Shown here piece after piece: positions 62,268-64,000 of a stretch of DNA of 64,000 nucleotides. The stretch spans positions 2,617,501-2,681,500 of the forward strand of contig NZ_JAUSYN010000002.1 of the NCBI RefSeq assembly GCF_030816915.1, given 5' to 3'. Position numbers and translations under genes: made by a program. The notes under the pieces are model-generated. The model was not told where the DNA came from. It made no database searches and worked only from the letters and a program-made list of their open reading frames with translations. Every line of letters starts with the position of its first letter. Within the stretch, counting starts at the first letter, position 1. Source of the DNA: Streptomyces sp. B3I8 (GTDB lineage Bacteria; Actinomycetota; Actinomycetes; Streptomycetales; Streptomycetaceae).

Positions 62268-64000
62268 GTGAAGTTCACCGACGGCTACTGGATGCTGCGC
62301 GAAGGCGTCACCGCCGCCCACCCGGCCGAGGTCCTCGACGCGACCGCCGGGCCCGGCACGCTGGAGATCCACGCGCCCACCCGGCCCATCCGGCACCGCG
62401 GCGACCTGCTGAAGGGGCCGGTCGTCACGATCACCGCGCACGCGCCGATGCCCGGGGTCATCGGCGTCACCTTCACCCACTTCCGGGGCGCACCCCCGCA
62501 CGGCCCCGAATTCGCCGTGGCCCGCGAGGACTTCACCGCCGAGGCGAAGTGCGACGAGGAGTCCGCGACCCTCACCTCCGGCGCGCTCACGCTCCGGGTG
62601 GCCCGGACCGCGCCCTGGCACCTGGACTTCCTCGCCGACGGCCGCGTCCTGACCACCAGCGGTCCCAAGGGCATGGGCATCGTGCGGGACGCGACCGGCG
62701 CGCACTACCTGCGCGAACAGCTCGACCTGGGCGTCGGCACGCACGTCTACGGCCTCGGTGAACGCTTCGGCCCGCTGGTGAAGAACGGCCAGGCCGTCGA
62801 CATGTGGAACGCGGACGGCGGCACCGCCACCGAACAGGCGTACAAGAATGCCCCGTTCTACCTCACGGACGGCGGCTACGGCGTCTTCGTCGACCATCCC
62901 GGCCGGGTCTCCTTCGAGGTCGGCTCGGAGGCGGTGTCCCGCGTCCAGTTCAGCGCGGAGACGCAGGAGCTGACGTACTACGTCATCCACGGCCCCACCC
63001 CCAAGGAGATCCTCCGCACGTACACGGCCCTCACCGGCCGCCCGGCCCTGCCGCCCGACTGGTCCTTCGGCCTGTGGCTGTCGACCTCCTTCACCACCTC
63101 CTACGACGAGGCCACCGTCACCTCTTTCATCGACGGCATGAAGGAGCGCGAACTCCCTCTCTCCGTCTTCCACTTCGACTGCTTCTGGATGCGCGAGTTC
63201 CAGTGGTGCGACTTCGAGTGGGACCCGCGCGTCTTCCCCGACCCGGAGGGGATGCTCGCCCGGCTCAAGGACAAGGGCCTGCGGATCTGCGTCTGGATCA
63301 ACCCCTACATCGCCCAGCGCTCCCCCCTCTTCGCCGAGGGCCGGGACCTGGGCCACCTGCTGAAACGCCCCGACGGCAGCGTGTGGCAGTGGGACCTGTG
63401 GCAGCCGGGCATGGCCCTGGTCGACTTCACCAGCCCCGCCGCCCGCGAGTGGTACGCCACCAAACTGGAGGCGCTGCTCGCACAGGGCGTCGACTGCTTC
63501 AAGACCGACTTCGGCGAGCGCGTCCCGGTGGATGTGGCCTGGGCGGACGGCTCCGACCCGGAGCGGATGCACAACTACTACACGCACCTCTACAACCGGA
63601 CCGTCTTCGACGTGCTGCGCAAGCACCGGGGCGAGGAGGAGGCCGTCGTCTTCGCGCGCTCGGCCACCGCCGGCAGCCAGCAGTTCCCGGTGCACTGGGG
63701 CGGCGACTCCGAGTCCACGTACGCGTCCATGGCCGAATCGCTCCGCGGCGGCCTCTCCCTCGGGCTGACCGGCTTCGGCTACTGGAGCCACGACATCGGC
63801 GGCTTCGAGGGCACCCCGTCACCGGCCCTCTTCAAACGCTGGATCGCCTTCGGCCTCCTCTCCTCCCACAGCCGCCTGCACGGCTCCTCGTCGTACCGGG
63901 TGCCGTGGCTGTTCGACGAGGAGTCCGTCGACGTCCTGCGCCACTTCACCCGGCAGAAGCTGCGCCTCATGCCGTACCTCCACGCGGCCGCCCGTGCCGC
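62268..64000 (+). CDS. GH31 alpha-xylosidase (YicI-like), runs past the window end
   Basis: About 577 residues are visible. It begins at GTG 62268 (MKFTDGYWMLREGVTAAHP), 11 bp after the permease stop. Strong YicI-type motifs: THVYGLGERFGPLVKNGQ, FHFDCFWMREFQWCDFEWD, the nucleophile Asp in CFKTDFGERVPVD and the acid/base Asp in VHWGGDSESTYASMAESL, then GYWSHDIGGFEGTP. These separate alpha-xylosidases from alpha-glucosidases. The cytoplasmic enzyme should release xylose from imported isoprimeverose-type sugars. The C-terminal beta domains lie outside the window. Confidence 0.94.
   Translation, partial: MKFTDGYWMLREGVTAAHPAEVLDATAGPGTLEIHAPTRPIRHRGDLLKGPVVTITAHAPMPGVIGVTFTHFRGAPPHGPEFAVAREDFTAEAKCDEESATLTSGALTLRVARTAPWHLDFLADGRVLTTSGPKGMGIVRDATGAHYLREQLDLGVGTHVYGLGERFGPLVKNGQAVDMWNADGGTATEQAYKNAPFYLTDGGYGVFVDHPGRVSFEVGSEAVSRVQFSAETQELTYYVIHGPTPKEILRTYTALTGRPALPPDWSFGLWLSTSFTTSYDEATVTSFIDGMKERELPLSVFHFDCFWMREFQWCDFEWDPRVFPDPEGMLARLKDKGLRICVWINPYIAQRSPLFAEGRDLGHLLKRPDGSVWQWDLWQPGMALVDFTSPAAREWYATKLEALLAQGVDCFKTDFGERVPVDVAWADGSDPERMHNYYTHLYNRTVFDVLRKHRGEEEAVVFARSATAGSQQFPVHWGGDSESTYASMAESLRGGLSLGLTGFGYWSHDIGGFEGTPSPALFKRWIAFGLLSSHSRLHGSSSYRVPWLFDEESVDVLRHFTRQKLRLMPYLHAAARA

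Overview
The window is chromosomal DNA from a Streptomyces-type actinomycete. GC content is very high, there are many GTG and TTG starts, ATGA/TGATG overlaps are common, and family members such as an SsgA-like protein, DUF397 proteins, a CGNR protein, DUF2510/RDD proteins and the NnaR regulator point the same way. The gene order (murA, hup, malic enzyme, HelD-like ATPase, anti-sigma factor, SigU, NnaR, NarK, then the acyltransferase/MatB block) matches from memory the S. coelicolor SCO29xx core region. I see no prophage, rRNA, CRISPR array or large biosynthetic cluster.

Layout. 1-5 kb: amino-acid permease (cut by the window edge), DUF2017, ClpS, then the NAD salvage pair pncB and pncA. 5-9.8 kb: a secreted M6 metalloprotease, a small membrane protein, an RDD protein and an SDR. 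9.9-13.2 kb: an XRE regulator, then a damaged stretch holding a DUF397 gene, a GntR fragment fused to an aminoglycoside-phosphotransferase fragment, and a frameshifted DUF2510/RDD gene. 13.5-19 kb: SsgA-like protein, FAD-linked oxidase, Lrp regulator divergent from hpd, S16 (Lon-like) protease, IclR regulator. 19-26 kb: SF2 helicase, an antitoxin/Doc pair, an MFS exporter, tRNA-Cys, a TetR regulator divergent from an MDR oxidoreductase, and a SUKH-like protein. 26-32 kb: a translationally coupled molybdenum-hydroxylase operon with two unusual subunits. 32-39 kb: GH20 hexosaminidase, DUF3039, YqgE/AlgH, murA, hup and malic enzyme. 39-45 kb: a candidate small RNA, a HelD-like ATPase, the sigU module, a CGNR regulator and a MITE-like element. 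45-49 kb: nnaR-narK nitrate genes, XRE/DUF397 relics, and a saccharopine-dehydrogenase-like reductase. 49-55 kb: a three-gene surface polysaccharide operon (matAB-like plus acyltransferase). 55-59 kb: LysR and MFS divergent pair, small secreted protein, TIGR01777 reductase. 59-64 kb: an operator-controlled alpha-xyloside ABC uptake operon ending in a GH31 alpha-xylosidase that runs off the window.

How the genes work together: pncA and pncB recycle nicotinamide to nicotinate mononucleotide. The FAD, Fe-S and Mo subunits would form one hydroxylase. NnaR and NarK form a nitrate assimilation module. SigU and its zinc-binding anti-sigma factor form an envelope-stress switch. The ABC genes and GH31 import and cleave alpha-xylosides, presumably using the shared ATPase MsiK encoded elsewhere.

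The observations I rate highest are: a promoter-structured-RNA-terminator unit at 39.06-39.24 kb with no ORF; the loss of the catalytic glutamate and the roughly 430-residue N-terminal extension in the molybdenum hydroxylase; a 29-bp near-perfect inverted repeat over the xyloside operon start; and a group of short-homopolymer frameshifts at 10.9, 12.5 and 47.8 kb that are either sequencing errors or real decay.
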